Under the pieces are notes generated by a model that was given only the letters and a program-made list of their open reading frames with translations, ran no database searches and was not told the origin of the DNA. This document shows positions 17,576 to 26,348 of a stretch of DNA of 64,000 nt, in pieces. The position numbers and the translations under genes were made by a program. The DNA lies in contig NZ_SISB01000034.1 of NCBI RefSeq assembly GCF_004310295.1, positions 1 to 64,000 on the forward strand, given 5' to 3'. Source of the DNA: Pseudomonas sp. BGI-2. Lineage in GTDB: Bacteria > Pseudomonadota > Gammaproteobacteria > Pseudomonadales > Pseudomonadaceae. The number at the start of each line of letters is the position of its first letter. Within the stretch, counting starts at the first letter, position 1.

Positions 17576-17668
17576 CGCTTCGCGGGCAAGCCTCGCTCCT
17601 ACAGGTCATGCGCCAGTTTCGAAATAACGCATTTACTGTAGGAGCGAGGCTTGCCCGCGAAGAGGCCC
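17576..17668. repeat. REP pair in the divergent pump/regulator intergenic region
   Basis: Inverted cores at 17580-17603 and 17638-17663 are spaced by about 35 bases. Their placement between divergent promoters is less usual for REPs, which mostly lie at 3' ends. Confidence 0.85.
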
Positions 17669-17702
17669 TAAAGGTCGCCACTGCACTTTCTGGAAACACC
17701 CC

Positions 17703-18404
17703 ATGCCCAACATCCTCCTGGTCGAAGACGACACCGCGCTCTCCGAACTGATTGCCAGCTACCTGGAACGCAATGGCTATTGCGTCAGTGTGATCAGCCG
17801 TGGCGACCACGTGCGCGAGCGGGCCCGGGTCAATCCGCCGGACCTGGTGATCCTCGATCTGATGCTGCCGGGGCTCGATGGCCTGCAAGTCTGCCGCTTG
17901 CTACGGGCGGATTCGGCCACGCTGCCGATCCTGATGCTGACCGCCCGGGACGACAGCCACGACCAGGTGCTGGGCCTGGAAATGGGCGCCGACGATTACG
18001 TCACCAAACCCTGCGAGCCCCGTGTGCTGCTGGCCCGCGTGCGCACGCTATTGCGCCGCAGCAGCCTCAGCGAACCGCAGACCGCCAACGACCGCATCCT
18101 CATGGGCAACCTGTGCATCGACCTGTCGGAGCGCACCGTGACCTGGCGCGAACAACTCGTCGAGCTGTCCAGCGGTGAATACAACCTGCTGGTGGTGCTG
18201 GCCCGGCATGCCGGCGAAGTGCTGAGCCGCGACCAGATCCTGCAACGCCTGCGCGGCATCGAATTCAACGGCACCGACCGCTCGGTGGACGTGGCGATTT
18301 CCAAGTTGCGGCGCAAGTTCGACGACCACGCGGGCGAGGCGCGCAAGATCAAAACCGTGTGGGGCAAGGGCTACTTGTTCAGCCGTTCCGAGTGGGAATG
18401 CTGA
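17703..18404 (+). CDS. OmpR-type response regulator (RstA-like)
   Basis: A 233-residue two-component regulator. The receiver domain has acidic residues E8/D9/D10, phospho-acceptor D52 (DLVILDLMLPG) and the conserved Lys in YVTKP. The C-terminal winged helix has RSVDVAISKLRRKF and KTVWGKGYLFS. The protein resembles RstA of E. coli over its length. The sensor kinase follows after 3 bases, forming an operon. It is divergent from an RND pump operon, which it probably controls; this is inferred from context. Confidence 0.9.
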   Translation: MPNILLVEDDTALSELIASYLERNGYCVSVISRGDHVRERARVNPPDLVILDLMLPGLDGLQVCRLLRADSATLPILMLTARDDSHDQVLGLEMGADDYVTKPCEPRVLLARVRTLLRRSSLSEPQTANDRILMGNLCIDLSERTVTWREQLVELSSGEYNLLVVLARHAGEVLSRDQILQRLRGIEFNGTDRSVDVAISKLRRKFDDHAGEARKIKTVWGKGYLFSRSEWEC

Positions 18405-18407
18405 GAG

Positions 18408-19709
18408 ATGTTCAGGATACTGTTTCGCCTGTACCTGGTGACCATTGTCTCGTTCAGCGCGGCGATTTACCTGGTGCCGGACCTGGTGATCAAGGTTTTT
18501 CATGAGCGGTTTGTCACCTACAACCTCGATTATTCGCGCGGGCTGCAAACCCTGATCGTCAAACAGTTCCGCGCCGTGCCCGAAGCGCAATGGCCGGCGC
18601 TGGCGAGCGAGATGGACAAGGAATTCTCCCCGCTGCACATCGTCCTGACCGGCAACGACGACCCTGATTTCACCCTCGATGAACAAGAACGTTTGCAGCG
18701 CGACGAGAAGGTCGTGCGCATCGGCGACTGGGGCTGGCGCACCCTGGCAGTGGCTCCGTTGAACAAGACGACGGTCGTGCAAATGGTCGTGCCGCCGGAC
18801 CCGATGGACGTCAGCCTGTTGTACTGGAGCATCAACGTGCTGATCGGGGCGACCATGCTCGCCTGCCTGTTGCTGTGGCTACGCCCGCACTGGCGTGACC
18901 TGGAACGCCTCAAAGGCGCCGCCGAGCGTTTCGGCAAAGGCCACCTCGGCGAGCGCACACAGATTTCCCCGCATTCCAACATCGGCAGCCTGGCCAACGT
19001 CTTCGACACCATGGCCGGCGACATCGAAAACCTGCTCAACCAGCAGCGCGACCTGCTCAACGCCGTCTCCCACGAACTGCGCACACCGCTCACGCGCCTG
19101 GATTTCGGCCTGGCCCTGGCGCTGTCCGACGACTTACCGGCCGCCAGTCGCGAGCGGCTTTTAGGGCTGGTCGCGCACATCCGTGAACTGGATGAGTTGG
19201 TGCTGGAACTGCTGTCCTACAGCCGATTGCAGAACCCGGTGCGCTCGCCGGAACAGGTCGAAGTGTCGCTGGATGAGTTCATCGACAGCATTCTGGGCAG
19301 CGTCGATGAAGAGCTCGATTCTCCCGAAATCGTGATCGACGTGCTGCTGCATGGCCAACTTGAACGCTTTGTGCTGGACCCGCGACTGACGGCTCGCGCG
19401 ATTCAGAACCTGTTGCGCAATGCCATGCGCTATTGCGAAAAGCGCATTCAGATTGGCGTTCAGGTGTGCGCGAAGGGGTGTGAGATCTGGGTCGATGACG
19501 ACGGTATCGGCATTCCCGATGACGAGCGGGAGCGGATCTTTGAACCGTTTTATCGGTTGGACCGCAGCCGTGACCGGGCCACAGGAGGGTTTGGTCTGGG
19601 GCTGGCGATCAGTCGTCGAGCGCTGGAAGCGCAGGGCGGGACACTGACCGTGGAGCCTTCACCGTTGGGTGGCGCGCGCTTCCGGTTGTGGCTGCCCACC
19701 TCAACCTGA
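18408..19709 (+). CDS. Sensor histidine kinase (RstB-like)
   Basis: A 433-residue inner-membrane sensor, the same length as E. coli RstB. It has a first membrane helix at residues about 6-26, a periplasmic domain of about 110 residues, a second helix at about 143-163 followed by HAMP (WRDLERLKGAAERFGKGHL), an H-box NAVSHELRTPLTRLDF, an N-box NLLRNAMRYC, and G-boxes VDDDGIGIP and GGFGLGLAI. It pairs with the regulator just upstream. The periplasmic input signal is unknown. Confidence 0.9.
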   Translation: MFRILFRLYLVTIVSFSAAIYLVPDLVIKVFHERFVTYNLDYSRGLQTLIVKQFRAVPEAQWPALASEMDKEFSPLHIVLTGNDDPDFTLDEQERLQRDEKVVRIGDWGWRTLAVAPLNKTTVVQMVVPPDPMDVSLLYWSINVLIGATMLACLLLWLRPHWRDLERLKGAAERFGKGHLGERTQISPHSNIGSLANVFDTMAGDIENLLNQQRDLLNAVSHELRTPLTRLDFGLALALSDDLPAASRERLLGLVAHIRELDELVLELLSYSRLQNPVRSPEQVEVSLDEFIDSILGSVDEELDSPEIVIDVLLHGQLERFVLDPRLTARAIQNLLRNAMRYCEKRIQIGVQVCAKGCEIWVDDDGIGIPDDERERIFEPFYRLDRSRDRATGGFGLGLAISRRALEAQGGTLTVEPSPLGGARFRLWLPTST

Positions 19710-19718
19710 CGCACTCTG

Positions 19719-19863
19719 TGTAGCAGCTGCCGAGCCTGCGAGGCTGCGTCCGGCTGCGAAGCAGTCGCAAAATCAGGCAACCGGTTCTATCAGGAAAACC
19801 GCGTGTACCGGATTGGCGAGTGCTCCGCACTCGAACGCAGCCTCGCAGGCTCGACAGCTGCTA
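19719..19863. repeat. Long imperfect palindrome, GTAGCAGCTG-type repeat
   Basis: TGTAGCAGCTGCCGAGCCTGCGAGGC-type arms flank an internal GCTGCGAAGCAGTCGCAAA element. This is a different repeat class from the GTAGGAGCGAGG family and is shared in its outer arms with 38985-39087. It lies between the kinase and the anti-sigma gene, which are convergent. Confidence 0.75.
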
Positions 19864-19880
19864 AAACGTTAGTGGCAGCC

Positions 19881-20648
19881 TTACGCGCTAAGCCGGCTTC
19901 GCAATAACTTCGCCATGACCTCCAGTTCCGCCGCCGGGTTATGCCCGATCAGCATCCACGCATGTTCCATGTCTGCCCAATACACCACATTCATCTCGTG
20001 CCGAATCTCATGGGCGAAATGCCGGCTGCCACTGTTGGAACGTGTAGCGCACAAGGCAATCGGACCATGTGCCGGGTCCAGATATGTAATCTGCGCGATA
20101 GGTACGCCATCGTATTCAAGGATTTGAGCGCGCTTCAATTCGGCCCGTGGCAGGGCCAGTTGCGCAGGCGTCATGCTCAGGCCCAGTCGCGCGTCGATGG
20201 TGCGCAATTGCGCCCGCTGCGAAGTGTCATCGACGGGCAGGTGCTCCAGGGTTTGCGGCACGTACAGCGACATGTAGTCGGCGACCAGGCCCCGCCAGTT
20301 GCTCTTTTCCTGACTCGATTGCCAGCCCATAAACAATCGATCCGCCACCACGCCGCTCACCACCAGGCTTGCTGCAGCGGCGAGGAACCAGCGTCGATTC
20401 ATGGCCGGGCGTTCAGGTGAAGGCAAGGTGTCGAGCATCGATTGCAAGCGGTCGACGGGCGCTTGTTGAGTCAGTTCGTCGTAGGCTTCCTTGAACGGCA
20501 GGCTGCTGCGGGCAAGCCATTGCAGGCGCAGGTTAAGTGTCGAGTCTTCGGCAATGGCCGTGTCGATGCGGGTGCGCTGGTCGACATCAAGTTGATCGTC
20601 GAGGTACGCCACCAGTTGCTCGTCCGAAGGTGTCGCGTGTTCGTTCAT
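19881..20648 (-). CDS. Anti-sigma factor, single-pass membrane protein
   Basis: A 255-residue protein. The N-terminus has the anti-sigma pattern SDEQLVAYLDDQLD, then a cytoplasmic linker, one membrane helix near residues 83-105 (RRWFLAAAASLVVSGVVADRL), and a periplasmic domain with RSNSGSRHFAHEIRHEMNVVYW. It would hold the ECF sigma factor encoded just upstream at the membrane. Its start codon overlaps the sigma stop (ATGA), so the two are translationally coupled. The typical zinc-binding HxxxCxxC motif is not visible. Confidence 0.85.
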   Translation of the reverse strand: MNEHATPSDEQLVAYLDDQLDVDQRTRIDTAIAEDSTLNLRLQWLARSSLPFKEAYDELTQQAPVDRLQSMLDTLPSPERPAMNRRWFLAAAASLVVSGVVADRLFMGWQSSQEKSNWRGLVADYMSLYVPQTLEHLPVDDTSQRAQLRTIDARLGLSMTPAQLALPRAELKRAQILEYDGVPIAQITYLDPAHGPIALCATRSNSGSRHFAHEIRHEMNVVYWADMEHAWMLIGHNPAAELEVMAKLLRSRLSA

Positions 20649-21130
20649 CGACGTTCTCCCGTAAAAGGGTTCGGTACTGTGTGCAATGGCGGGTATTCGG
20701 CCAGCTTCACCCGGGCGGCGGCGAGGCGGCTCATGACGGTGCCGATGGGCACTTGCAGCACCTCGGCGACCTCGCGATACGACAGGCCTTCGACGTAAGC
20801 CAGGTAAACCGTTTCGCGCTGCGCCTCGGGCAGGGCGTCGACGCGGCGGATGACCTGGGCGGCGAGTACATGGGTCTGCGCCACGGACTCTCCGTCAAAC
20901 GACAACTGGCTCTCGGCATCGATCAGACCCTGACCCTGGCGCACCCGCCGGGCGCGCACTTCGTTGAGCCAGATCGAATGCAGAATGCTCAACAGCCAGC
21001 GGTCCATGCGGGTGCCGGGGACAAACTGCCCGGCACGCTCAAGCGCGCGAACGCAGGTGGCTTGCACCAGGTCTTCGGCCACATGCCGTTGCCGGGACAG
21101 CAGCAGGCCGTAACGCCATAAACGCGCCAA
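20645..21130 (-). CDS. ECF-type sigma-70 family RNA polymerase sigma factor
   Basis: A 161-residue product from a TTG at 21130. Region 2 (AEDLVQATCVRALERAGQF) and region 4 (AYVEGLSYREVAEVLQVPIGTVMSRL) of ECF sigma factors are clear. The in-frame coding sequence probably extends further upstream (ASDEAIRAELGQH), but no ATG, GTG or TTG lies between the preceding in-frame stop and 21130. The only codon well placed behind GGAGG (21178-21182) is an ATC at 21172. The true start is therefore uncertain. The anti-sigma gene follows with a 4-base overlap. Confidence 0.85.
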   Translation of the reverse strand: MARLWRYGLLLSRQRHVAEDLVQATCVRALERAGQFVPGTRMDRWLLSILHSIWLNEVRARRVRQGQGLIDAESQLSFDGESVAQTHVLAAQVIRRVDALPEAQRETVYLAYVEGLSYREVAEVLQVPIGTVMSRLAAARVKLAEYPPLHTVPNPFTGERR

Positions 21131-21196
21131 ATGCTGGCCCAGCTCTGCCCGTATTGCCTCATCGCTGGCGATGGCGACCTCCGTCTGTTCGGGGTG

Positions 21197-21727
21197 TCAG
21201 GTTTTCGATGAATCGTTGATGGCTTCGGCCAGGTCCTGGTATTCCTCGCACGTGCTGCCACAGATCGATTTGATCTGCTGCAACTGCTCTTGCGCCAGGT
21301 CCAGTCGACCTTTGACCACGTAAGCTTCGCCGAGGTATTCACGCACTTGCGCATACTGCGGATGGAGTTTGACCGATTGCAGGTAATAACCGATGCCTTC
21401 GTCGGTGCGCCCCAGTTTACGCGTGGCGTAGCCGCGATAGTTCAGGGCCATGGCAGTATTCGGATTCTTGAGTGTGTCGAGCAGCGCCAAAGCTTCTTCG
21501 TAACGACCGTCCTTGGCCAGGCGATAAGCGTAGTCGGTGCGGTCGGCGTCCGGGACCAGGCTGCTGGTTTGCATGACGCACTTCTGCGACTGGGTGTCGA
21601 ACACCTGCCCTTTGGGGCAGTCAGGCTTGGCCGGGGCATCATCGTCGCCATCGGCCAGGACCAGCGAACTGGACAGGGCAACGGCGAGCAGCAACGGGGC
21701 AGTGAAAACAGCAAAACGGAGAGTCAT
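21197..21727 (-). CDS. Secreted tetratricopeptide-repeat protein
   Basis: A 176-residue protein starting at the ATG at 21727 behind GGAGC. It has a signal peptide MTLRFAVFTAPLLLAVALSS, a small Cys pair region (DCPKGQVFDTQSQKCVMQ), and TPR helices at about 70-150 (RDGRYEEALALLDTLK, ALNYRGYATRKLG, PQYAQVREYLGEAYV). The C-terminus has another Cys pair (ICGSTCEEYQDL). It is periplasmic by prediction. It lies upstream of the sigma/anti-sigma pair in the same direction and may be co-transcribed with it; its role in that system is unknown. Confidence 0.82.
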   Translation of the reverse strand: MTLRFAVFTAPLLLAVALSSSLVLADGDDDAPAKPDCPKGQVFDTQSQKCVMQTSSLVPDADRTDYAYRLAKDGRYEEALALLDTLKNPNTAMALNYRGYATRKLGRTDEGIGYYLQSVKLHPQYAQVREYLGEAYVVKGRLDLAQEQLQQIKSICGSTCEEYQDLAEAINDSSKT

Positions 21728-21926
21728 GAACGATGCTCCACGGGTTAATTCGTTCCAGTTTAAACCACGCCCCGGCAGCATCCGGCGCAAGCTGTTGTCG
21801 CGTGGGCCGTAATTACCGCATGCAGGCCGCCGAAGACCGAACCCTTGCTTTATCGAACGTCAGCAACGTTGGAACAGATTGCTCACGGACAATACTCATG
21901 GGGCGCTGAAAGGAGAACACCGCAGC

Positions 21927-22106
21927 GTGAACAATTATTCATTTCCTTCGGACGATAATTGCAGGGAAAGCTCAAATCGAAACGCATGCTCGACAGCATT
22001 CGACCAGTTGCGGGCGTTGATTGCCGGGGAGCCTGAATTGCGCGGGAAGGAGGTGGTGACGGTGCCTTATGAAACGGTGGCGTTTGTGGCGGTGAAGGGC
22101 CGTTGA
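21927..22106 (+). CDS. Small hypothetical protein, 59 aa
   Basis: A GTG-started reading frame preceded by AAAGGAG 11 bases upstream. The second half (FDQLRALIAGEPELRGKEVV) has Pseudomonas-like G/C-biased third positions, and the end, TVPYETVAFVAVKGR, looks like a real protein terminus. I do not recognise a family. It stands alone between divergent neighbours. It could be non-coding. Confidence 0.35.
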   Translation: MNNYSFPSDDNCRESSNRNACSTAFDQLRALIAGEPELRGKEVVTVPYETVAFVAVKGR

Positions 22107-22149
22107 ATCGCCGGTGCGACAGGGGACTTTTGAACGCCACAGATCCAAT

Positions 22150-22180
22150 GTAGGAGTGAGCCTGCTCGCGATGAGGCCGG
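22150..22180. repeat. Single REP copy (GTAGGAGTGAGCCTGCTCGCGA variant)
   Basis: One unpaired copy of the GAGCCTGCTCGCGA-type REP upstream of the 22302 gene. Confidence 0.7.
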
Positions 22181-22301
22181 CCCAGACAGTCGAGAATCCA
22201 ACGCCAGTCCCGCTTTTGGCCGAACCGCTGCCTTACTCCCCCAGGCAATGCCTTGTTATAGTCCGGACCTCATTTTTTTGCCCGGTAAAAGGATCACAGC
22301 C

Positions 22302-23114
22302 ATGTCTCAGTACACCGCGTTCACCGTCGAACTGGCTAATAAAATCGCCCATGTGCAGATCAACCGACCGGAAAAGATCAATTCGATGAACGCCGCGTTC
22401 TGGAGCGAGATCATCGAGATTTTCCAGTGGATCGACGACACCGATGAAGCGCGGGTGGTAGTCCTCAGCGGCGCCGGCAAGCACTTTTCCTCCGGCATCG
22501 ACCTGATGATGCTGGCCGGGGTGGCCAATGAACTGGGCAAGGACGTCGGCCGCAATGCCCGCCTGCTGCGCCGCAAGATCCTCGCCCTGCAAGCCTCGTT
22601 CAACGCCGTCGATAATTGCCGCAAGCCCGTGCTGGCAGCGATTCAGGGTTATTGCCTGGGCGGCGCTATCGACCTGATTGCCGCGTGCGACATGCGTTAC
22701 GCCGCCGAGGACGCACAATTCTCGATCAAGGAAATCGACATCGGCATGGCCGCCGACGTTGGCACGTTGCAACGCTTGCCGCGGATCATCGGTGACGGCA
22801 TGCTGCGTGAACTGGCTTACACTGGCCGCACCTTCGGCGCCGAGGAAGCGCGCAGCATCGGCTTGGTCAATCGCGTTTACAGCGACAATGCCAGCCTGCT
22901 GGAAGGTGTGATGGGCATTGCCCGCGAAATCGCCAGCAAGTCGCCGATTGCGGTCACCGGCACCAAAGAGATGATCAGCTACATGCGCGACCACCGCATC
23001 GACGACGGCCTTGAATACGTCGCCACATGGAACGCCGCCATGCTGCAATCCACCGATTTGCGCGTAGCCATGGCCGCCCATATGAGCAAACAGAAACCCG
23101 AATTTCTGGATTGA
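22302..23114 (+). CDS. Delta3,5-delta2,4-dienoyl-CoA isomerase-type crotonase
   Basis: A 270-residue crotonase-fold enzyme. The start at 22302 follows AAAGGATC. The oxyanion-hole segments are AGAGKHFSSGIDL and QGYCLGGAIDLIAACDMRYA. The acidic catalytic pair of the ECH1 subgroup is visible in SIKEIDIGMAADVGTLQRLP, which sets it apart from ordinary enoyl-CoA hydratases. It would isomerise dienoyl-CoAs from odd-position unsaturated fatty acids in beta-oxidation. nudC follows 6 bases later, so the two are probably co-transcribed. Confidence 0.82.
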   Translation: MSQYTAFTVELANKIAHVQINRPEKINSMNAAFWSEIIEIFQWIDDTDEARVVVLSGAGKHFSSGIDLMMLAGVANELGKDVGRNARLLRRKILALQASFNAVDNCRKPVLAAIQGYCLGGAIDLIAACDMRYAAEDAQFSIKEIDIGMAADVGTLQRLPRIIGDGMLRELAYTGRTFGAEEARSIGLVNRVYSDNASLLEGVMGIAREIASKSPIAVTGTKEMISYMRDHRIDDGLEYVATWNAAMLQSTDLRVAMAAHMSKQKPEFLD

Positions 23115-23120
23115 TTAAAA

Positions 23121-23951
23121 ATGATTTCACGCTGGACCACCGCAGTACTGGATACCGATCAACCCGGCGGCTGGGCCGTGGCTCGCAGCCCCGAAGGCTT
23201 TCTGTTCGATGACAATGGCGCGCTGTTCCCTCGCGAATGGCTCAAGTGTCAGGACCTGTCGATCCTTGCCGAACATGGCATCGGTCACCTGGATGGCGAA
23301 CCGGTCTACCTGCTGGAACTGCGCAGCCACAGCGAAGTACCGGGCTGCCACTGGAAAGGCTTGCGGGCATTCATGCTCGAAGGCGATCACACGGTCTACA
23401 AGGTTCTCGGCTACGCCGCGCAAATCGGGACGTGGTATCGCGAGCACCGTTTTTGCGGCAATTGCGGTCAGGCAACCCATCAGGTGCCGCGTGAGCGGGC
23501 GATGTACTGCGAGTCGTGTGATTTGCGTTATTACCCGCGCATCTCGCCGAGCATGATTGTGCTGATCACCCGTGGTGACGAGATTCTGCTGGGGCGTTCC
23601 CCACGCTTTGTACCAGGGGTGTACAGCACGTTGGCGGGGTTTGCCGAGCCGGGTGAGTCAGCCGAGGACTGCCTGATTCGCGAGGTGCGCGAGGAGGTGC
23701 AGATCGAGGTCAAAAACATCCAGTACCTGGGCAGTCAGTGCTGGCCGTTCCCGCATTCGATGATGCTCGGTTTTCACGCCGAGTACGCCGGGGGAGAGAT
23801 TGTCTGCCAGGAAGACGAGATCGAAGACGCCCAGTGGTTCAGCGTTCAAGCGTTGCCGCCATTGCCGGCGTCACGCTCGATTGCCCGTTACCTCATCGAC
23901 GTCTACGTGGCGCGGCGCTTAGGCCACGCTGAACCAGTGCTGCCAGGCTAA
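23121..23951 (+). CDS. nudC: NADH pyrophosphatase NudC (RNA deNADding enzyme)
   Basis: A 276-residue Nudix hydrolase. The zinc ribbon is FCGNCGQ...YCESC around residues 112-135, and the Nudix box is GFAEPGESAEDCLIREVREEVQI near residue 175. The NudC-specific SQCWPFPHSMMLGF follows the Nudix helix. It cleaves NADH/NAD+ and removes NAD caps from RNA in the cytoplasm. The 3' end overlaps the convergent TSUP permease gene by 33 bases. Confidence 0.93.
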   Translation: MISRWTTAVLDTDQPGGWAVARSPEGFLFDDNGALFPREWLKCQDLSILAEHGIGHLDGEPVYLLELRSHSEVPGCHWKGLRAFMLEGDHTVYKVLGYAAQIGTWYREHRFCGNCGQATHQVPRERAMYCESCDLRYYPRISPSMIVLITRGDEILLGRSPRFVPGVYSTLAGFAEPGESAEDCLIREVREEVQIEVKNIQYLGSQCWPFPHSMMLGFHAEYAGGEIVCQEDEIEDAQWFSVQALPPLPASRSIARYLIDVYVARRLGHAEPVLPG

Positions 23952-24698
23952 CCGCACGGTCAAGCCCAGCACCACGGTGATGAACACCGGGCGAATGAAC
24001 TTCGCGCCGCCGCTGATGGCGGTGCGAGCCCCAAAAAACGCGCCGACCATCACCGACAGGCCCATGCTCAGGCCGATGATCCAGTCCACTTGCCCGGAAA
24101 ACACAAACACCGACAGCGCTGCAATGTTGCTGACGAAGTTCATGCTGCGCGCCACGCCGCTGGCCTTCACCAGGTCAATGGGATACATCAGCATACTGCT
24201 GACAGTCCAGAACGCGCCGGTGCCCGGGCCGGCCACACCGTCGTAGAAACCGAGGCTGAAGCCTTGGGTCGATTGCCACTTTTTCTTGATCGGTGCGTCG
24301 CTGTCCAGTGGCGCTTTCGGCGTGCCACCGAACAACAGGTACAGGCCGCAGGCAAAGACGATCACTGGCAGCATCTTGTTCAGCCATTCGGCTGGCAGGT
24401 AATGCGCGACGACAGCACCGGTCAGCGCACCGACCAAGGTGCCGACAATGGCGTGCACCCACTGGCGGGGATGGAACAGCTTGCGCCGGTAGAAGGTGAA
24501 ACTGGCGGTGGCGGAGCCGAAGGTCGAACTCAGTTTGTTGGTGCCCAGCACCAGGTGCGGCGGCAGGCCGGCGGTTAACAGCGCCGGAGTGGTCAGCAGA
24601 CCGCCGCCACCGGCAATGGCGTCGATGAAACCGGCAATGAAGGCGACGAAGGCCAGAATGGCGAGGGTGGTGAGGTCAACGCTGAGTTCGAAAGGCAT
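23919..24698 (-). CDS. TSUP (TauE/SafE) family membrane transporter
   Basis: A 259-residue inner-membrane protein with about eight helices. The repeated TSUP motif appears as GFIDAIAGGGGLLTTPALL near the N-terminus and YDGVAGPGTGAFWT in the middle. Family members move sulfite, sulfoacetate or related organosulfur anions, but the YfcA-like subgroup has no firm substrate. It is convergent with nudC (33-base overlap) and upstream of sulfur-scavenging genes, which fits but does not prove a sulfur role. Confidence 0.87.
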   Translation of the reverse strand: MPFELSVDLTTLAILAFVAFIAGFIDAIAGGGGLLTTPALLTAGLPPHLVLGTNKLSSTFGSATASFTFYRRKLFHPRQWVHAIVGTLVGALTGAVVAHYLPAEWLNKMLPVIVFACGLYLLFGGTPKAPLDSDAPIKKKWQSTQGFSLGFYDGVAGPGTGAFWTVSSMLMYPIDLVKASGVARSMNFVSNIAALSVFVFSGQVDWIIGLSMGLSVMVGAFFGARTAISGGAKFIRPVFITVVLGLTVRLAWQHWFSVA

Positions 24699-24761
24699 GG
24701 AATCGGCTTATTCGGCGGGGTGCGGGTAAGGGCCGACATCTTACGCATATCCGCCCTTTGC

Positions 24762-24791
24762 GGCGATCCGACTTGCCCGCGAAGGCGTCAT
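24762..24791. repeat. Partial REP (GGCGATCCGACTTGCCCGCGAAGG)
   Basis: A single degenerate copy of the variant that appears paired at 27509-27633, lying 3' of the SfnB-like gene. Confidence 0.6.
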
Positions 24792-24804
24792 CCCTGACGA
24801 CGAA

Positions 24805-26043
24805 TCACTTGCCCTGCGGCCCATTCCCTATCTGCCACACAAACGGCGGCTCAGTCCCGTTGATCGTCCAGTCCCCGACAATCCGCGCTTTGTAGATCAG
24901 CGGATTGTGCGATGACACCGTCCGCGCATTGCGCCAATGCCGGTCCAGCGATTTACCCTCGCGTACATCCGAGGCCCCCAGCGCATTGAACAACTGCGTG
25001 GTCGCTCGCAGGATCAGCTCTGAAACCACGACCTGCGCCTTGGCCGATTCGATCTCCGCCGCGACATTCGCCGCCCGCTCAAGCACTTCATCACCCGAGA
25101 ACCGCGCCAGATACGCACGTTGCACCGGTTGCGCAGCCGTCAAAGCACTCGCCTCGGCGGCGTACACCCACGCGGCGATGTCACCGACCACTTGCTGAAC
25201 CTGCGCATCCTGGCTGACGTGCTGAGCATTGCCATGGCTGTAAATACGTTTGCGCTCGCGGACCTGATGAGCCACGTCGCGCAACGCCGCACGGCCGATC
25301 CCGGCCAGGGTCGCCAGCAACACCAACTGATAGAACGCGGTCTGGTATTTGAACCGGGTGGCGAAGTCGATGATGTTCTCGGCGTCGACTTCAGCGTTGA
25401 TGAATCGCGAGGTGCCACTGCCGGTGGTGCGTTGGCCGAAACCGTCCCAGTCGTCGCTTTGCACGATCCCGGGCTGGCGGGTGCGGACCGCGGCAATCAC
25501 ATCGCCGCCGGGGTCGCTGCGCTGGGCATACACGTCGATCCAGTCGGAAAACAGGCTGCCAGTGCTGTAGAATTTCTCACCATTGAGCCGCCACTGATCG
25601 CCGTGGGGCGAGACTTTGGTGATGACGTCGCCGATCGTCACACTGCCGATTTCAGTCCAGGCATTGCCGACGATGTCACCGTCGACAAAGCGCTTGAACC
25701 ACAGGTTCCGACCCGGCCCCGACGGTGAGTTCAAGCGGTCCTCGACAAAGGCGAAATGCCCGCGCAAAGCCTGGGGCACGTTGGAATCGGCTTCGGCCAG
25801 CTCGATCAGCAACTCGAACAACTGCGGCAGCGACGCGCCGCCACCGCCATATTCCACCGGAACCCGCACGGCGCCGAACCCGGCTTCCTTGAGCCATTGA
25901 ATCGGCTCGAATGGCAGGCTACGGGTCTGCTCGCGCTCGACGGCACCGGCGGCGATGCGCTGGAATATCGGGCGGAATCTCGAGGCCAGGGCCTCATAGT
26001 CAGTGCCAATGGACAGAGGATTGATTACCTGGTGTTCGGTCAT
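24805..26043 (-). CDS. sfnB: SfnB-family sulfur acquisition oxidoreductase (acyl-CoA dehydrogenase fold)
   Basis: A 412-residue flavoprotein with the acyl-CoA dehydrogenase fold (N-terminal helices to about 130, FAD-binding beta domain with GEKFYSTGSLFSDW, C-terminal four-helix domain). It lacks the catalytic YEGT motif of true acyl-CoA dehydrogenases and ends in PFVWQIGNG, as in SfnB/DszC-like monooxygenases. The ATG at 26043 (MTEHQVINPL) is preferred, with AAGGA upstream; the longer frame is not supported. It is divergent from sfnG, with which SfnB-type genes usually occur in sulfur-limitation regulons. The assignment to SfnB rather than another organosulfur monooxygenase is by family memory and context. 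Confidence 0.75.
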   Translation of the reverse strand: MTEHQVINPLSIGTDYEALASRFRPIFQRIAAGAVEREQTRSLPFEPIQWLKEAGFGAVRVPVEYGGGGASLPQLFELLIELAEADSNVPQALRGHFAFVEDRLNSPSGPGRNLWFKRFVDGDIVGNAWTEIGSVTIGDVITKVSPHGDQWRLNGEKFYSTGSLFSDWIDVYAQRSDPGGDVIAAVRTRQPGIVQSDDWDGFGQRTTGSGTSRFINAEVDAENIIDFATRFKYQTAFYQLVLLATLAGIGRAALRDVAHQVRERKRIYSHGNAQHVSQDAQVQQVVGDIAAWVYAAEASALTAAQPVQRAYLARFSGDEVLERAANVAAEIESAKAQVVVSELILRATTQLFNALGASDVREGKSLDRHWRNARTVSSHNPLIYKARIVGDWTINGTEPPFVWQIGNGPQGK

Positions 26044-26204
26044 GGGATGGTTCCTTGGAACGGCAGTGGATGCCAAGGGGGATTGCACGGTCCATGCCGA
26101 ACTCAAAGGCCTTTTATTACGGGCTTGTGCGGGTTTTGCCCCGACTGCAACTGTTGCCGAACCAGCAGTGCATCAGCAAATTGCCCCAGACACACCCGGA
26201 TCCC

Positions 26205-26300
26205 CTGTAGGAGCGAGCCTGCTCGCGAAAGCGGTTTATCAGGCAATATCAACGTTGAATGTGAAGGCCATTTTTTCGCGAGCAGGCTCGCTCCTACAGG
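26205..26300. repeat. REP pair
   Basis: Inverted GTAGGAGCGAGCCTGCTCGCGA copies between the divergent sfnB-like and sfnG genes. Confidence 0.8.
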
Positions 26301-26348
26301 GATTTCACTTGGCTTGAGGCAGGCGTGTCACCAGCCGCGATTCAGCAC

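Noticed and set aside
26044..26110. Sigma-54 element upstream of the SfnB-like gene on the minus strand
   Set aside because: TTGGCATCC-like sequences there do not keep GG-N10-GC spacing.
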